A DNA stretch of 64,000 nt from NCBI RefSeq assembly GCF_042652185.1, contig NZ_JBHSIX010000002.1; one strand, given 5' to 3'. Shown here piece after piece: positions 24,662-32,965 of the stretch; the stretch's first letter is position 1, and each line of letters starts with the position of its first letter. Position numbers and translations under genes: made by a program. The notes under the pieces were generated by a model that was not told the origin of the DNA, ran no database searches, and saw nothing but the letters and a program-made list of their open reading frames with translations. This DNA is from Actinacidiphila fildesensis (lineage in GTDB: Bacteria; Actinomycetota; Actinomycetes; Streptomycetales; Streptomycetaceae).

Positions 24662-25041
24662 ACGTCCAACTGGTCGGCCACCGCGCGCAGCACGCCCGCG
24701 ATCTTGTGGCCGTGGGTCTTCTCCGGGTACCGGCCCCGCTGCAGCGAGCGCGCCACCTCCTCCAGGAGCGTGGTGAGGTCCTGGACGATCGGCAGCAGTT
24801 CGTCCGGCTTGCGGCGCTGCGCGGCCGCGACGGACGGTGCGGGTTCGAGGAGCGTGACGGAGAGCGCCTGTTCGCCGCGCTGGCCGTTCACCACTCCGAA
24901 CTCCACACGCTGACCGGGCTTGAGCGCGGCCACCCCGTCGGGCAGCACCGACGAGTGCACGAAGACGTCGCCGCCGTCATCGCGGGAGAGGAAGCCGAAG
25001 CCCTTCTCGCTGTTGAACCACTTGACCTTGCCGGTAGGCAC
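24658..25041 (-). CDS. Cold-shock-domain protein with C-terminal extension
   Basis: A 127-residue single-strand nucleic acid-binding protein. The CSD is VPTGKVKWFNSEKGFGFLSR then VFVHSSVLPDG, with RNP1 (KGFGFLS) and RNP2 (VFVHSS) intact; a roughly 60-residue helical extension follows (LLPIVQDLTTLLEEVARSL). GTG 25041 is preferred to ATG 25059 because GAGGACGAGG precedes it and family members begin there. The stop codon is inside the inverted end of the adjacent MITE-like element, so the last residues may have been altered by the insertion. Confidence 0.9.
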   Translation of the reverse strand: MPTGKVKWFNSEKGFGFLSRDDGGDVFVHSSVLPDGVAALKPGQRVEFGVVNGQRGEQALSVTLLEPAPSVAAAQRRKPDELLPIVQDLTTLLEEVARSLQRGRYPEKTHGHKIAGVLRAVADQLDV

Positions 25042-25196
25042 GTCCGACCTCGTCCTCATCGCTCGTAAAGCCCCCGAAAGGGCCCTGGATAGCAGTGCGG
25101 CAGGCCCGTCCTGGCCGGACCTGCTCGTGCTACCAGCCTATTGGCCCGATGGCCCGTGACAAGACGCCGTGGTCCCCCATCTCTCTGGACCCGATC

Positions 25197-25202
25197 TACC
25201 CT
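25197..25202 (+). promoter_or_regulatory. -10 hexamer, probable leaderless promoter
   Basis: TACCCT, six bases, then the GTG at 25209. Confidence 0.5.
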
Positions 25203-25208
25203 GGTCGG

Positions 25209-25505
25209 GTGACCAACACACCTCACTCCCGGGGGACGACCCCCGCAACGTCCGAAACCCGCGGGGCGGGCGACGTCCTGGTGCGCGTCGGCGCGATCGT
25301 CTTCTTCGTGGGCGCCGTGAGCACGCTGGCCACCATGGTTCCGCTGCTCCTCGGCACCGACCCGCTGCCGACGCCCGCGTACTTCGTGTCGATGCTGATG
25401 GGCGCCGGTCTGGCGCTCGCGCTCGGCGGGCTGCTGCGCTCCGCCCTCGCGCAGAAGCGCCGGGTCCAGGAGGCCAGGGAGGGTCAGGCGGCCGCCGGCG
25501 CGTAG
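25209..25505 (+). CDS. Small two-span membrane protein
   Basis: A 98-residue protein of unknown function: a Ser/Thr-rich N-terminus (MTNTPHSRGTTPATSETRG), two hydrophobic segments (LVRVGAIVFFVGAVSTLATM and PAYFVSMLMGAGLALALGGL), and a basic, Ala/Gln-rich cytoplasmic tail. GTG 25209 is favoured by a -10 hexamer six bases upstream. Its last 22 bases overlap the end of the convergent HAD gene. Confidence 0.78.
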   Translation: MTNTPHSRGTTPATSETRGAGDVLVRVGAIVFFVGAVSTLATMVPLLLGTDPLPTPAYFVSMLMGAGLALALGGLLRSALAQKRRVQEAREGQAAAGA

Positions 25506-26125
25506 CCGGCGAACCAGGCGGGGAATTCGGTCAGGCTGTCCAGCACCACGTCCGCGCCCGCCGCCCGCAGCTCCGCGGCGTCGCACGGCCCGGTGGCGAC
25601 GCCGACGGAGAGCGCGCCCGCGACACGGGCGCCGCGCACATCGCCCGTGTGGTCGCCCACATAGATCGAGGCGCCGTATTCGAGCAGCGCCTCCGCCTTG
25701 GCCTCGGCCCACAGCCAGCCGCGCACCTCGGCCTCGATGCCCAGGTGGTCCAGGTGCAGCCTGGCGTTGGGCTCGTACTTGGCCGTGACGACGACCGCCC
25801 GGCCGCCCGCCGCGCGCACCGCGTCGACGGAGGCACGGGCTCCGGGCAGCGCGGGCGTCGGTGCGATGGCGTAGTCCGGGTAGAGCGCGCGGAAGCGGTC
25901 GGCGGTCTCCGCGATGGCGTCGGCCGGGAACCAGTGGGCGAGCTCCTGGTCGAGCGGCGGCCCGAGCCGGGTGACGACCAGCTCCGAGTCGATGAAGACT
26001 CCGGTCTCCGCGGACAGCCGGTCGAAGGCGGCCTTGATGCCGGGCCGGGAGTCGATGAGGGTCATGTCGAGGTCGAAGCCGACCGTGATCGTGGGGGTCC
26101 CGGGAACATGCGAAGCGGTAGTCAT
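25484..26125 (-). CDS. HAD-superfamily phosphatase
   Basis: A 213-residue cytosolic hydrolase, phosphoglycolate phosphatase-like. Motif I is VGFDLDMTLIDSRPG with the nucleophile Asp; the cap domain follows; motif II/III are VVVTAKYEPN; motif IV is YVGDHTGDVRGA. ATG 26125 starts MTTASHVPGTPTITVGF. Substrate unknown. The upstream GAGAAT-N6-ATG arrangement may be leaderless. Confidence 0.9.
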   Translation of the reverse strand: MTTASHVPGTPTITVGFDLDMTLIDSRPGIKAAFDRLSAETGVFIDSELVVTRLGPPLDQELAHWFPADAIAETADRFRALYPDYAIAPTPALPGARASVDAVRAAGGRAVVVTAKYEPNARLHLDHLGIEAEVRGWLWAEAKAEALLEYGASIYVGDHTGDVRGARVAGALSVGVATGPCDAAELRAAGADVVLDSLTEFPAWFAGYAPAAA

Positions 26126-26348
26126 ACCGCCATTCTCACCCCGCACCACCTGCACACCGAGCGAACCCCCAGCAGATCGATGTACCACACACCGATCAGC
26201 GCCCCGGGCACACACGGCGCGCGGCGCGAGCAGCCCGCGCGGGCCGTCGTACCCGCGCCCCCGCCGGAGGCGTCGGTCTCCCGCCGGCGGGAGCCGTCGC
26301 GGTACCTTCAACGGAGCGGTGGAGCCAGCGGTTTGGGCGGTGGGGCGG

Positions 26349-27221
26349 ATGGGTGTCGAGAGCGACCAGCTCGTGTTCGACTACTTGAGCCGGGTCGGTG
26401 ACCTGGCACAGACGACGCTGCCCGCTGCCCAACGGATGCGGCTCGTGGCGCAGTTGCGCCGCGACATCGACCGGGAGCGGGTCAGCACCTCGGGACCCGG
26501 GGCCGGGGACAGTCCGGCGGCCGTGCGGCGGATCCTGGGGCGGCTGGGTTCGCCGGACGAAGTGGTGGAGGCCGCGGCCGGCCGGCCGCAGACACCGTCG
26601 GAGCAGCCCGCGTCCGTCCGGAAGGTCCCCCAGCAGCGGGACGACGCACCGGGCGAGCACGACTGGTGGAGCGTCGGAGCCCCGGCCGGGCGCCCGGGGG
26701 ACGAGCTGACGGGGCTGCCCGGCATGACGGGCGGGGCGCACTTCGACTTCGACCTCGACGAGGAGGACGAAGAGGAGGAGGAAGCCGAGGCGCTCGAAGA
26801 GGAAGTGCTGGAAGAGGGCGTCGAGGAGGCCGCGCCACGCCGTCGGCTGCTGCGCCGGCGCCGCATCCGGGAAGTACGGGAACCGCTGGGGCGCGCCAAC
26901 CCGATGCTGCTGCTGGCCGGCGCCCTGCTCGTGGCCGGTGCGGTGCTGGGCTCGTGGATTCCGCTGGGTCTGGGCTGGCTCGTCGCCTACTTCTCCCGCC
27001 GCCTGTCGCGCAACCAGGCGAAGTTCGCGGTCTTCGGCATCCCCGGCATGGCGGCGGCCGGCCTCCTCGTCTGGCTGTGGGGCCGGACCGCGGGCAAATG
27101 GGGCGAGCCCGTGCCCCAGGGCACGATGGGCCAGGCACTGCAGGACGGGCTTCCGGTGGTGGTCAGGGTGGCGGCGGTCGGTTCAGCGCTCTACGTCCTC
27201 TGGCGAAGCCGCCACATCTGA
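26349..27221 (+). CDS. HAAS-domain-like membrane protein
   Basis: A 290-residue protein. Residues 5-75 (FDYLSRVGDLAQTTLPAAQRMRL ... RILGRLGSPDEVVEAA) resemble the helical HAAS-like domain found on actinobacterial membrane proteins. A linker with a strongly acidic stretch (DLDEEDEEEEEAEALEEE) leads to a basic patch, RRRLLRRRRIREVRE, and three or four hydrophobic segments. Function unknown. It is followed by a 532-bp repeat-rich gap. Confidence 0.75.
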   Translation: MGVESDQLVFDYLSRVGDLAQTTLPAAQRMRLVAQLRRDIDRERVSTSGPGAGDSPAAVRRILGRLGSPDEVVEAAAGRPQTPSEQPASVRKVPQQRDDAPGEHDWWSVGAPAGRPGDELTGLPGMTGGAHFDFDLDEEDEEEEEAEALEEEVLEEGVEEAAPRRRLLRRRRIREVREPLGRANPMLLLAGALLVAGAVLGSWIPLGLGWLVAYFSRRLSRNQAKFAVFGIPGMAAAGLLVWLWGRTAGKWGEPVPQGTMGQALQDGLPVVVRVAAVGSALYVLWRSRHI

Positions 27222-27753
27222 CCTGCGGCCGGCTCCCTTCCAACGACCCGGCCTGCAGATTTCGCCTGCCGGCCGCGGGGTGAGCGTCCGCCCCACGGCG
27301 AGGGACAGGCACGCGGGGCGGGGGTGCGGGTACGTCAGCGCCAGCGGCACCGTCACGCCTGCGGCGGGCTTTCCCCCACCCTCCCCCAACCTTCGGCCGG
27401 GGGTGCCCCCACCACCGCCGTCACGAATGCACGCCACAGACACCACCCGCGCTCCCGCAGGGACGTCGGCCCCTGCCGCGCCGTTGCGCCTGCGGCGGAC
27501 TTCGGGCGCCGGGCCGGACGGACCTGTTGTGGCGTGAGGGGGACGGGGCCACAGGGGGAGGGGTCCGAAATGCTGCCGTGTATGTGTGGGCCGCTGGGGG
27601 CACCCCCGGCCGAAGGTTGGGGGACCGTAAACATACGATTTCGGACCCCTCCCCCGGAGGACCCGGCCCCCGGCACCACAACCACCCACCCGGGGGGACC
27701 GGTAATGTGGGACGGATGACCACCGAGCAGCCCGGCCAGCCCGGCAGCCGACC
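27222..27753. other. Gene-free, repeat-rich gap before the helicase-associated gene
   Basis: About 530 bp with no supportable gene. It repeats the layout at 19.2 kb: GC-rich modules with CGCCTGCGGCGG (near 27353-27366 and 27484-27497), a block at 27374-27436 with CCCCCAACCTTCGGCCGGGG and GTCACGAATGCACG, then hairpin copy B. Confidence 0.7.
27538..27672 (+). repeat. Dispersed hairpin repeat, copy B
   Basis: Outer arms form an 18-bp perfect stem, GGGGGAGGGGTCCGAAAT with its complement ATTTCGGACCCCTCCCCC. The next stem is GTATGT/ACATAC where other copies have CTATTT/AAATAG, a compensatory change. Like copy A it has an extra insert in the apical loop (27594-27623). Confidence 0.8.
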
Positions 27754-30294
27754 GTGACCGGCAGCGCACCCCGCACGCTGGCAGAAGATCTGCGGGCCCG
27801 CGGCGACGAAGCGCTGGCCACGCTCCTCCGCGCCCGCCCGGACCTGCTCAGTCCGGTTCCGAACGACCTCACGCAGCTCGCGACACGCGCGGCCACCCGC
27901 GCCTCCGTCGTCCGCGCCCTGGAGCGTCTCGACCGCTTCACGCTGCAGACCGCAGAAGCCCTCGCCGTCATGCCCGACGGCGGCGCCTACTCCGTGCTCC
28001 GCGCCCTGATGACGGGCGACGCCGCCGACAAGGCGACCGACGCGGCCCTCCCGCACGCCGTGGAGAGCCTGCGCGCGCAGGGGCTGGTGTGGGGCGGCGA
28101 GGACCGGCTGCGGCTGGTGCGCACCGCCCGCGACCTGCTCGCGCCGTCGGCGTCCGTACCGTCGCCCACCGGCCTGGGCCCGTCCGTCGCGGAAGCGACG
28201 TCCGGCATGTCGCCGGCCCGGCTGCAGGAGATCCTCGCCGACGCGGGGCTGCCCGCGACCCACGACCCGATGAGCGCGGTGGCGGCCCTGGCCGATCTGT
28301 TCAGCGATCGCAAGCGGATGAAGAAGCTGCTGGCGACGGCGCCGGACGGCGCCACCGGCGCGCTCGGCAAGCTGGCGTGGGGCCCGCCGTACGGCGAGGT
28401 CGGCGACGCCATCGCGCCGGTGCGGGCCGCGACCGCGACCACGCCCGTGCAGTGGCTGCTGGCCCGGGGCCTGCTGCTGCCCGCCGGGCAGCACAACGTC
28501 GTGCTCCCCCGCGAAGCGGCCCTGCACCTGCGGGCGGGCCGCGCGCACCGCACCGTCGAGCCGGCGCCGCCGGCCGTCACGCCCGTCGAACATTCTCCAC
28601 AGGCTGTGGACGGCACCGCCGCCGGCCAGGCGTTCAACGCCGTCCGCACCGTCGAGGAACTGCTCAAGGCGTGGGAGACCGGCGGCCCGCCCGTGATGCG
28701 GGCCGGCGGTGTCAGCGTCCGCGACCTGAAGCGGGTGGCGACGACGCTGGACGTGTCCGAGACGATGGCCGCGTTCTGGCTGGAACTGACGTACGCGGCG
28801 GGCCTGCTGGCCTCGGACGGCGAGCTGGACGAGGCGTACGCGCCGACGCCCGCCTCGGACGACTGGCTCCGGCTGCCCGCGCAGGACCGCTGGACGGTGC
28901 TCGCCGTGGCCTGGCTGTCCGCCACCCGCGTCGCGGGCCTGGTCGGCAGCCGGGACTCCAAGGGCCGCGCGCTGTCCGCGCTCGGCCCCGAGCTGGACCG
29001 CTCCCTCGCGCCGGAGGTCAGGCGGCGCGTTCTGGAACTGCTCGCCGCGCTCCCCGAGGGAGCCTCCGCCGCCCCCGCGGAACTGCTCGACCGGCTGCGC
29101 TGGGACCGGCCGCTGCGCGGCGGCGCGGGGACGGACGCGCTCCGCGCGGAACTGCTGCGCTGGACCGTCACCGAGGCCGAGCTCCTCGGCCTGACCGGCC
29201 GTGGCGCCCTGGCCGGACACGCCCGCGCCCTGGTCGAGCCGGCCCGGACGGTGCCGCGCCGCCGCACCTCCGCGAACGCGAACACGAACGTCAACGTGGA
29301 CGTGAACGCGGCCACGAACGCGGCCATCACCCCCGCCGAAGCCGCGGCGGCGGCCGCTGCCGCCGCGAGCCGCCTCGCGCCGCTCCTCCCCGAGCCCCTC
29401 AACCACGTGCTGCTGCAGGCGGACCTCACCGCGGTGGCGCCCGGCCCGCTGGAGGCACCGCTCGCGGAGATGATCGGCGTGCTGGCCGACATCGAGTCCA
29501 AGGGCGGGGCGACGGTGTACCGGTTCACGCCGGAGTCCGTGCGCCGGGCGCTCGACGCGGGGCGTACGGCCGCCGACCTGCACGCGTTCCTCGCCGAGCA
29601 CTCACGGACGTCCGTACCGCAGCCGCTCAGCTATCTGATCGACGACGTGGCCCGCCGGCACGGCCGACTGCGTGTCGGCGCGGCCTCCGCGTACCTGCGG
29701 TGCGACGACGACGCGCTGCTCAGCGAGCTGCTCGCGGACCGCAGGGCCTCCGGCCTCGGCCTGCGCCGCCTCGCGCCGACCGTGCTCGCCGCCCAGAGCG
29801 CGCCGGAGACGCTGCTGGAGCGGCTGCGCGCGATGGGCTTCGCGCCGGCCGCGGAATCCGCCGACGGCGATGTCGTCATCACCCGCGCCGACGCCGTCCG
29901 CACCCCGCGGCGGGCCGCGCCCACCCCCGTCACCGACGGACCGCCGGTCCCGGACGGCACACTGCTCGGCGCCGCGGTGAAGGCGATCAGGGCCGGCGAC
30001 CGGGCCTCCACGGCCGTGCACCGCGAGAGCGTCCCCGCGCCCGCGGCCCGCGGCGGGCTGCCCCGTACCGCCGCGGCGGAGACCCTCGCCACGATGCAGG
30101 CCGCCGTACTGACCGGCGACTCGCTCTGGATCGGTTACGTGAACGCGGACGGCGCCGCCAGCCAGCGCGTCATCGGCCCGGTGCGTGTCGAGGGCGGCTT
30201 CGTCACCGCCTACGACCACACCGCCGACGAGGTCCGCACGTTCGCCCTGCACCGCATCACCGGCGTATCGGAACTGGCCGACGACCCGGCCTGA
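27754..30294 (+). CDS. Helicase-associated (XPB/Ssl2 N-terminal-like, Helicase_C_3) protein
   Basis: An 846-residue protein beginning MTGSAPRTLAEDLRARGDEA. It lacks Walker A and B motifs, so it is not itself a helicase. Composition and the region around LNHVLLQADLTAVAPGPLEA ... TVYRFTPESVRRALDAGRTA fit the actinobacterial family annotated as helicase C-terminal/XPB-like N-terminal domain proteins. A low-complexity Asn/Ala stretch (NANTNVNVDVNAATNAAITP, about residues 509-528) separates two parts. It lies one gene away from the XPB helicase, so a shared DNA-repair role is plausible. Confidence 0.85.
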   Translation: MTGSAPRTLAEDLRARGDEALATLLRARPDLLSPVPNDLTQLATRAATRASVVRALERLDRFTLQTAEALAVMPDGGAYSVLRALMTGDAADKATDAALPHAVESLRAQGLVWGGEDRLRLVRTARDLLAPSASVPSPTGLGPSVAEATSGMSPARLQEILADAGLPATHDPMSAVAALADLFSDRKRMKKLLATAPDGATGALGKLAWGPPYGEVGDAIAPVRAATATTPVQWLLARGLLLPAGQHNVVLPREAALHLRAGRAHRTVEPAPPAVTPVEHSPQAVDGTAAGQAFNAVRTVEELLKAWETGGPPVMRAGGVSVRDLKRVATTLDVSETMAAFWLELTYAAGLLASDGELDEAYAPTPASDDWLRLPAQDRWTVLAVAWLSATRVAGLVGSRDSKGRALSALGPELDRSLAPEVRRRVLELLAALPEGASAAPAELLDRLRWDRPLRGGAGTDALRAELLRWTVTEAELLGLTGRGALAGHARALVEPARTVPRRRTSANANTNVNVDVNAATNAAITPAEAAAAAAAAASRLAPLLPEPLNHVLLQADLTAVAPGPLEAPLAEMIGVLADIESKGGATVYRFTPESVRRALDAGRTAADLHAFLAEHSRTSVPQPLSYLIDDVARRHGRLRVGAASAYLRCDDDALLSELLADRRASGLGLRRLAPTVLAAQSAPETLLERLRAMGFAPAAESADGDVVITRADAVRTPRRAAPTPVTDGPPVPDGTLLGAAVKAIRAGDRASTAVHRESVPAPAARGGLPRTAAAETLATMQAAVLTGDSLWIGYVNADGAASQRVIGPVRVEGGFVTAYDHTADEVRTFALHRITGVSELADDPA

Positions 30295-30310
30295 CACCGA
30301 GAATGCCGCG

Positions 30311-31057
30311 TCAGGCGGCCTCGCGCTTGCGCGGGCGGCGGGCACGACCCTCGCCGTCGGACGGGTCCCGCCGCTGCCACCAGTGGTGGCGTCGCGGATG
30401 CAGGGCCCGGCCCAGCCGCCGGCCGAGCAGCAGATAACCGACCAGCGCACCCGTGGTGTTGAGGATGACGTCGTCGACGTCGAAGGCCCGGCCCTCGACG
30501 ATCGCGCCCTGCGCGGCCTCGACCAGCACCATCACCAGCGCGGTCACCAGCACCACCCGCAGCAGACCCCGGGTCTTCGGGAACAGCACCGGCAGCAGGA
30601 TCCCGAACGGCACGCCGAGTACCAGGTTGCCGCCGATCTGCTTCACCGTGTCGCGGAAAGCCGGCTGGTCGATGTACTGGCGGATGGAGTCGCCCGGCCG
30701 CAGATTCGTGTGGATGAGCTTGACCGACGCCGGCGACGGCTGCAGCGTCAGCTTCGCCAGCACCACGGCGAAACCGACCATGAAGACGAAGGCCAGCACC
30801 ATCACCAGCGCGCGCGTCAGCCCGGCGGCGAACGACCGGGGCTCGCCGGGGTGGTCGCGGGGGTCGCGGGCGGGCCGGGACACCGGCTTCGTCCGCGGCT
30901 TCGGCACCCGCTTCGCGGCCGGCTTCCGTGTGTTCTTCCCCACGGGCTTCCACGACGTGGGCTTCCACCGGGCCCCCGCCGCCTTCGACCGCGGCTTGGA
31001 CGTGCGTTTCGCCTTCAGACGATCGCGGGCCGGTTGGAACAGATCCGTGCGGGTCAT
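30311..31057 (-). CDS. VanZ-family membrane protein
   Basis: A 248-residue protein with a very basic, Lys/Pro/Arg-rich N-terminal 75 residues, then four predicted spans typical of VanZ-like proteins (VMVLAFVFMVGFAVVLAKLT, GGNLVLGVPFGILLPVLF, VVLVTALVMVLVEAAQ, DVDDVILNTTGALVGYLLLG). The D-D-V-I-L-N-T-x-G motif is characteristic. ATG 31057 follows GGGGGGA. Role unknown; VanZ itself is linked to teicoplanin resistance, but most homologues are not. Convergent with the helicase-associated gene, divergent from XPB. Confidence 0.88.
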   Translation of the reverse strand: MTRTDLFQPARDRLKAKRTSKPRSKAAGARWKPTSWKPVGKNTRKPAAKRVPKPRTKPVSRPARDPRDHPGEPRSFAAGLTRALVMVLAFVFMVGFAVVLAKLTLQPSPASVKLIHTNLRPGDSIRQYIDQPAFRDTVKQIGGNLVLGVPFGILLPVLFPKTRGLLRVVLVTALVMVLVEAAQGAIVEGRAFDVDDVILNTTGALVGYLLLGRRLGRALHPRRHHWWQRRDPSDGEGRARRPRKREAA

Positions 31058-31188
31058 GCGTTCCCCCCATTCAGGTCGAGGGGGCGTCTACCCCCTGCCC
31101 GCCGTCGTACGCAGCGGGCGCCACTGCCGATGACCGGGATGCGCGACACTGGAGGCTTGCCTCCATCACGAACCGAAGGGTGTGGCAC

Positions 31189-32829
31189 TTGAACAACGGG
31201 CCTCTCATCGTCCAGAGCGACAAGACGCTGCTCCTCGAGGTCGACCACGAGCGCGCGGACGCGTGCCGTCGCGCCATCGCCCCGTTCGCGGAGCTGGAGC
31301 GTGCCCCCGAGCACATCCACACCTACCGGCTGACCCCGCTCGGCCTGTGGAACGCCCGCGCCGCCGGGCACGACGCGGAGCAGGTCGTGGACGCGCTCGT
31401 CGCGTTCTCCCGTTACCCCGTCCCGCACGCGCTGCTCGTCGACGTCGCCGAGACGATGGACCGTTACGGCCGCCTCACCCTCAGCAAGCACCCCGTCCAC
31501 GGGCTGGTCCTGACCAGCACCGACCGGCCGGTGCTGGAGGAGATCCTCCGCTCGAAGAAGGTCCAGCCGCTGGTCGGCGCCCGGCTCGACCCGGACACCG
31601 TCGTCGTGCACCCGTCGGAGCGCGGCCAGATCAAGCAGACGCTGCTGAAGCTGGGCTGGCCCGCCGAGGACCTCGCGGGCTACGTCGACGGCGAGGCGCA
31701 CCCGATCGAGCTCAAGGAGGACGGCTGGGCGCTGCGCCCGTACCAGCAGCAGGCCGTCGAGGGCTTCTGGCACGGCGGCTCCGGTGTCGTGGTGCTGCCC
31801 TGTGGGGCGGGCAAGACGCTGGTGGGGGCCGGCGCCATGGCGACGGCCAAGGCGACGACGCTGATCCTCGTCACCAACACCGTCTCGGCGAGGCAGTGGA
31901 AGCACGAGCTGATCAAGCGGACCTCGCTCACCGAGGAGGAGATCGGCGAGTACAGCGGCACCCGCAAGGAGATCCGCCCGGTCACCATCGCCACGTACCA
32001 GGTGCTGACGACCAAACGGAAGGGCGTCTACGCGCACCTGGAGCTCTTCGACTCGCGCGACTGGGGCCTGATCGTCTACGACGAGGTGCACCTGCTGCCC
32101 GCGCCCGTCTTCAAGTTCACCGCCGACCTGCAGGCGCGGCGCCGGCTGGGCCTGACGGCCACCCTCGTCCGCGAGGACGGCCGCGAGTCCGACGTCTTCT
32201 CCCTCATCGGCCCGAAGCGCTTCGACGCGCCCTGGAAGGAGATCGAGGCGCAGGGCTACATCGCGCCGGCCGACTGCGTGGAGGTCCGCGTCAACCTGAC
32301 CGACACGGAGCGGCTCGCCTACGCGACGGCCGAGCCGGAGGAGAAGTACCGCTACTGCGCGACGACCGCGTCGAAGCGGCGGGTCACGGAGGCGCTGGTC
32401 GCGAAGCACGCGGGCGAGCAGACGCTGGTGATCGGGCAGTACATCGACCAGCTGGACGAGCTGGGGGAGCACCTGGACGCTCCGGTGATCAAGGGCGAGA
32501 CGTCGAACGCCCAGCGCGAGAAGCTTTTCGAGGCCTTTCGGCAGGGGGAGATCAGTGTGCTCGTGGTCTCCAAGGTCGCGAACTTCTCGATCGACCTGCC
32601 GGAGGCGACGGTCGCGATCCAGGTCTCCGGCACGTTCGGCTCCCGCCAGGAGGAGGCACAGCGGCTCGGCCGCGTGCTGCGGCCGAAGGCGGACGGGCAC
32701 GAGGCGCGCTTCTACTCGGTGGTGGCGCGGGACACGATCGACCAGGACTTCGCGGCACACCGGCAGCGGTTCCTGGCGGAGCAGGGATATGCCTACCGGA
32801 TCATGGACGCGGACGAGCTGCTGACGTAG
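31189..32829 (+). CDS. XPB-type DNA repair helicase
   Basis: A 546-residue SF2 helicase of the archaeal/actinobacterial XPB group. N-terminal damage-recognition-like domain from MNNGPLIVQSDKTLLLEV; Walker A PCGAGKT; DEVH box VYDEVHLLPAP; motif III LGLTATLVREDG; motif VI QEEAQRLGRVLRP. TTG 31189 is chosen because orthologues start there and GAAGGG lies upstream; GTG 31180 is in frame and possible. A short inverted repeat (GGAGGC-TT-GCCTCC) precedes the gene. Presumed role in nucleotide excision repair or R-loop processing. Confidence 0.93.
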   Translation: MNNGPLIVQSDKTLLLEVDHERADACRRAIAPFAELERAPEHIHTYRLTPLGLWNARAAGHDAEQVVDALVAFSRYPVPHALLVDVAETMDRYGRLTLSKHPVHGLVLTSTDRPVLEEILRSKKVQPLVGARLDPDTVVVHPSERGQIKQTLLKLGWPAEDLAGYVDGEAHPIELKEDGWALRPYQQQAVEGFWHGGSGVVVLPCGAGKTLVGAGAMATAKATTLILVTNTVSARQWKHELIKRTSLTEEEIGEYSGTRKEIRPVTIATYQVLTTKRKGVYAHLELFDSRDWGLIVYDEVHLLPAPVFKFTADLQARRRLGLTATLVREDGRESDVFSLIGPKRFDAPWKEIEAQGYIAPADCVEVRVNLTDTERLAYATAEPEEKYRYCATTASKRRVTEALVAKHAGEQTLVIGQYIDQLDELGEHLDAPVIKGETSNAQREKLFEAFRQGEISVLVVSKVANFSIDLPEATVAIQVSGTFGSRQEEAQRLGRVLRPKADGHEARFYSVVARDTIDQDFAAHRQRFLAEQGYAYRIMDADELLT

Positions 32830-32850
32830 CGAGCCGCCGGTTCGCGGTTC

Positions 32851-32960
32851 CGGGGGCCGGGTCCTCCGGGGCGGCGGATCGAAATCGACTGTTCAGGGCC
32901 TGGCGGCCCACCAATAGCTCGGCAGCATTTCGAACCACCACGCCTGCGGCCCCGGCCCCC
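32851..32960 (-). repeat. Dispersed hairpin repeat, copy C (inverted orientation)
   Basis: Read on the minus strand it gives TTCGAAATGCTGCCGAGC, then TGGGCCGCCAGGCCC, then CGATTTCGA. It fills the 137-bp space between the convergent XPB and mannosyltransferase genes and probably terminates both. Its second stem is degenerate. Confidence 0.75.
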
Positions 32961-32965
32961 TCACG

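Noticed and set aside
24541..25068. A 175-codon plus-strand frame running from the MITE-like element through the cold-shock gene
   Set aside because: Antisense to a clear cold-shock domain and starting inside the inverted-repeat element.
31058..31188. SOS (LexA) box before the XPB helicase
   Set aside because: No GAAC-N7-GTTC-type sequence; only a short GGAGGC/GCCTCC dyad.
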